From positions 19,574,501 to 19,638,500 of the forward strand of contig NC_060114.1 of the NCBI RefSeq assembly GCF_021155765.1: DNA of 64,000 nt, given 5' to 3'. Below, in pieces: positions 63,065-64,000 of this stretch (position 1 is the first letter of the stretch; every line of letters starts with the position of its first letter). Made by a program: the position numbers and the translations under genes. This DNA comes from Diprion similis. Taxonomy: Eukaryota > Arthropoda > Insecta > Hymenoptera > Diprionidae. The notes under the pieces were generated by a model that saw only the letters and a list, made by a program, of their open reading frames with translations, was not told where the DNA came from and did no database searches.

Positions 63065-63808
63065 TACGCGGAGTGCGGGGTAACACGTAACACGAAGAGA
63101 AGAATCGATTGAAAAATTAAGGAGATGGAAAGCATCCTGCACCCCGCCCTCCCCTCGTACCACTTTCTCTCTCCCTCCCCCTCTCTCTCTCGCCATTCGT
63201 GTCAGCTTCTCGAGGATCAGGACTGCGAGGCCAAGATACTTTAACCCTGACACTCCCGCGGCCTTCCGGTGTCCCGCACCTGATACGTAGACGAAGAGTG
63301 TCATTAATCTTTCTACAATTAACAAAAGTGCAACTCAACACCGGCGCGAGTAATTCGGGCTGTGGCGTCGGCGTATGTCAAGTGGGAAGCCATTTCGTAT
63401 CGCCGTAAAATATGATCTGTTAAGGCGAAGGGTGAGCGAAGGGTTGGAAACCCGAGTAGTGTCCTTAATACCTCCCGTGCCTCCCAAACATTAGCCGATA
63501 ACTAGGATATGATGATCATAAAGTGCGTTGCCCGTTCGCTAAAAATACCCTTGAATCGAGCACGAAAGGTGTATAAACGTTAGGGGAAGAACGGTGGCGA
63601 AAAAAGGAAACGATTCTCTCGTAAAACCTCGCGGCGTAACAACTGCACAAATCACTTCCTAATGTACTCTAGTTCGGGCTGTAAAATCCTCCGATTACCG
63701 TTTACGAGTTCCGTTATTCTCCTTTCCGAACCGGCAACTCGACACCATAATATATATATATGCAGGCGCTAAAAAACCGACTTCAAGTTTTTCAGATGCA
63801 GGGGCTCC

Positions 63809-63842
63809 GAGAGAGAGAGAGAGAGAGAAAAGAGAGAGAGAG
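63809..63842. repeat. (GA)n microsatellite
   Basis: A GA run interrupted once by AAA, in the PDZRN-type intron. Confidence 0.9.
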
Positions 63843-64000
63843 AAAAAATTCTTCAGGGTGAACTGCGGAAGTGCGTGCATTTCGAAAACACACAACGGAA
63901 GCTGGATTATCACGCCATCATGATGAGGTTCAGGTGTGTGTACTTGTGGGAACCGGATAAAGGAGTCGAAGAGGAGCAGAGCGTTTGACCCGTTCACCCC

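Larger units (their letters stand above)
60701..64000. other. PDZRN-type intron running off the window
   Basis: More than 3.3 kb without the expected first half of PDZ1 (a GLE-V-GG / R-GDQIL-type exon) on the minus strand, so that exon lies beyond the right edge. The intron has (GGTT)n at about 61648-61668, (GAA)n at 63039-63064 and (GA)n at 63809-63842. Confidence 0.6.

Noticed and set aside
61637..63325. Upstream PDZ1 or RING exons of the PDZRN-type gene
   Set aside because: The minus-strand frames here (91 and 97 codons) contain no PDZ, RING or TRAF-finger residues, so the exons must lie outside the window.

Overview
The window looks like insect nuclear DNA. It has intron-rich genes with canonical GT/AG splice sites, AT-rich spacers, many microsatellites and families shared with Drosophila and vertebrates. 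The glycosyltransferase type and overall texture would fit a hymenopteran, perhaps a sawfly, but the species is inference only. No prokaryotic features, CRISPR arrays, rRNA or tRNA genes were seen.

Layout. (1) 1-10990 is a satellite array of 314-bp monomers. It has a higher-order period of 2793 bp, each period holding one diverged 909-bp segment plus six ordinary monomers. The array decays into barely recognisable monomers up to about 11460. (2) 11753-13546 (+) is a two-exon beta-1,4-N-acetylgalactosaminyltransferase (bre-4 type). (3) 14938-19439 (-) is an eight-exon RBM5/RBM10-type splicing regulator, convergent with the glycosyltransferase. (4) 19440-28461 is AT-rich spacer with microsatellites and two fold-back elements. 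(5) 28462-31601 (-) is a conserved-looking secreted protein with prohormone-like features; I cannot name it. (6) 31650-49440 is a long stretch without a clear gene. It holds a 521-bp fold-back element with a 9-bp target duplication, an 81-bp-period direct repeat, two GC-rich patches, a possible pair of minus-strand exons near 46.2-46.6 kb, and a hairpin element at 48.6 kb. (7) 49445-52816 (+) is an eleven-exon OTUD5-type deubiquitinase. (8) 55300-60700 (-) is the 3' part of a PDZRN3/4-type gene: end of PDZ1, PDZ2 and the C-terminal tail. Its RING end lies beyond the window, and OTUD5 converges on it.

The genes do not form a pathway. They cover Golgi/ER glycosylation, pre-mRNA splicing, secretion, deubiquitination and an E3-ligase scaffold. 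The strongest unusual signals are the satellite higher-order structure and its decaying edge a few hundred bases from a glycosyltransferase, a set of five unrelated fold-back elements, and the unnamed secreted precursor. I reconstructed exon boundaries by eye from splice consensus, reading phase and remembered family members. No alignment or transcript was available.
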